Source: Allomyces arbusculus (lineage: Eukaryota > Blastocladiomycota > Blastocladiomycetes > Blastocladiales > Blastocladiaceae). From it: a stretch of 64,000 bases of DNA. A model generated the notes under the pieces. That model worked only from the letters and a program-made list of their open reading frames with translations. It did not search any database and was not told the origin of the DNA. The position numbers and the translations under genes are program-made. The stretch's first letter is position 1; each line of letters opens with the position of its first letter. The stretch spans positions 310,001 through 374,000 of the forward strand of contig JADHYV010000016.1 of NCBI GenBank assembly GCA_027604705.1, written 5' to 3'. This document shows positions 62,938 through 64,000 of the stretch, piece after piece.

Positions 62938-64000
62938 ATGGTTCAGCCGGTCCAACTTGCTCGACTTCACTCCGCCGCAGGAGCCCTGCCCTCGCCCATG
63001 CTCGGCCATCGTGCATCAGCCCTGCTCTCGGCAAGGACGCAGCGCGCTCGCCTTATTTCGACCAGCCCGAGGCTATTTGCTGCCGGAACTGGCTCAGCAG
63101 CAGCACCAGGCGCCGGCCAGACCGTGGTCGAAAAGATTGCCCAACGATATGCCGTCGGTCTCGCGCCGAATCAAGTCGTGCGCGCTGGCGACTTTGTCTA
63201 CATTCAACCGCACCATGTCATGACGCACGACAACACGGGTACGTCGCTGCCCTGTGCTGTTCGAGCAAGCGATGGTGCTGTCCACGATACTAACTCGCCC
63301 CCCGGTACAGGCGCCGTGATGGCCAAGTTCCAGGCGATTGGCGCGACCAAAATGGCCGACCCTCACCAGCCCGTGTTCGCGCTCGACCACGACGTGCAGA
63401 ACAGGTCCGACAAGAACCTCGACAAGTACACGCGCATCGAGCAGTTTGCCAAGCAGCACGGCGTCGATTTTTACCCGGCGGGCCGCGGGATCGGGCACCA
63501 GGTCATGGTCGAGGAGGGTTACATTGCGCCTTACTCGCTGACGGTCGCGTCGGATTCGCACTCGAACATGTACGGTGGTGTCGGTTGTTTGGGGACGCCC
63601 GTTGTGCGCACGGATGCGGCCGCGATTTGGGCGACGGGACGGACGTGGTACGTTTTTCGGTCGCTTCTTTCGCTGTTCCTATCAAGTTTGCAGTTTTCCT
63701 GACGATTTGAATTTCGAACAGGTGGCAAGTCCCGCCAGTCGTGCAAGTCGCGCTGCACGGAAAGCCGCGTCCCGGCGTCTCGGGCAAGGACGTGATTCTC
63801 GCGCTGTGCGCCTACTTCTCCAAGGACCAGGTGCTCAACACGGCCATCGAGTTTGTCGGCGACGGCGTGCGGCATCTATCCGTGGACGAACGACTCGCCG
63901 TCGCCAACATGACGACCGAGTGGGGCGCTCTCGCCGGCGTGTTCCCCGTCGACGAGCTGACGCTCGACTACCTTTCCCGCCAACTCCGTGCGCGCCGCAC
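62938..64000 (+). CDS. LYS4: Homoaconitase, mitochondrial (5' part; cut by window edge)
   Basis: Exons 62938-63238, 63311-63647 and 63722 to beyond the window end. Start at [15 protein letters not shown], with an Arg/Ser/Ala-rich mitochondrial presequence ([17 protein letters not shown]). The mature part has the aconitase-superfamily motifs [73 protein letters not shown] with the first Fe-S cluster Cys, [17 protein letters not shown] and [16 protein letters not shown]; the GRTWWQVPP form is typical of fungal Lys4. The enzyme converts homocitrate to homoisocitrate in the alpha-aminoadipate lysine pathway of fungi. The two further cluster cysteines may lie beyond the edge. Splice phases agree (1, then 2). 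Confidence 0.9.

Overview
The window is nuclear DNA from a GC-rich, intron-bearing fungus. Two things show this. It carries a mitochondrial homoaconitase (LYS4, fungal alpha-aminoadipate lysine pathway), and many genes have short GT-AG introns, mostly about 55-110 bases. A class III guanylate cyclase, a class C (GABA-B-like) receptor and a large receptor-like 7TM array point to a flagellated lineage that swims as zoospores. Blastocladiomycota (an Allomyces-like fungus) is my best guess; this is inference from gene content, not a database result.

Left part (1-18.6 kb): the 3' end of a class V aminotransferase (AGXT-like), an uncharacterised PY-motif protein, a nine-exon coiled-coil/PAS/guanylate cyclase, a ten-exon class C GPCR with a PH-like tail, a Nup98-type FG nucleoporin, a ZIP9-like metal transporter, a twin-CX9C complex I assembly factor (NDUFAF8-like), and an RBM25-like splicing factor (RRM + PWI).

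Middle (19-35 kb): a helical-repeat + BTB protein, a tail-anchored FHA/coiled-coil SLMAP-like protein, a Kelch single-pass membrane protein whose reading frame changes twice without a convincing intron, a mitochondrial DUF1279 (FAM210-like) protein, a PHO80/Pcl-type cyclin and a four-RRM Mrn1/Nrd1-type RNA-binding protein.

Centre of interest (36.2-52.3 kb): six complete, same-strand, two-exon paralogues of a 7TM protein family I cannot assign to a named family. All six share a phase-0 intron at the same place (end of TM6), a Cys pair placed like the TM3/ECL2 disulfide of GPCRs, strongly conserved intracellular loops, and in most copies a conserved helix in the cytoplasmic tail and an RVRRPL-type C terminus. 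This looks like a lineage-specific chemoreceptor-like expansion.

Right part (53-64 kb): a divergent Ser/Thr kinase with large inserts, a secreted GH19/lysozyme-like protein with a Pro/Thr linker and a CBM19-like module, a VFA1-like Vps4 cofactor, an uncharacterised four-TM protein, and the 5' part of LYS4. Four divergent gene pairs share short 5' intervals (15.6-16.0, 18.6-19.0, 29.5-30.9 and 52.3-53.2 kb), with a fifth at 60.1-60.7 kb. I saw no convincing transposon, viral fossil, tRNA, rRNA or CRISPR.
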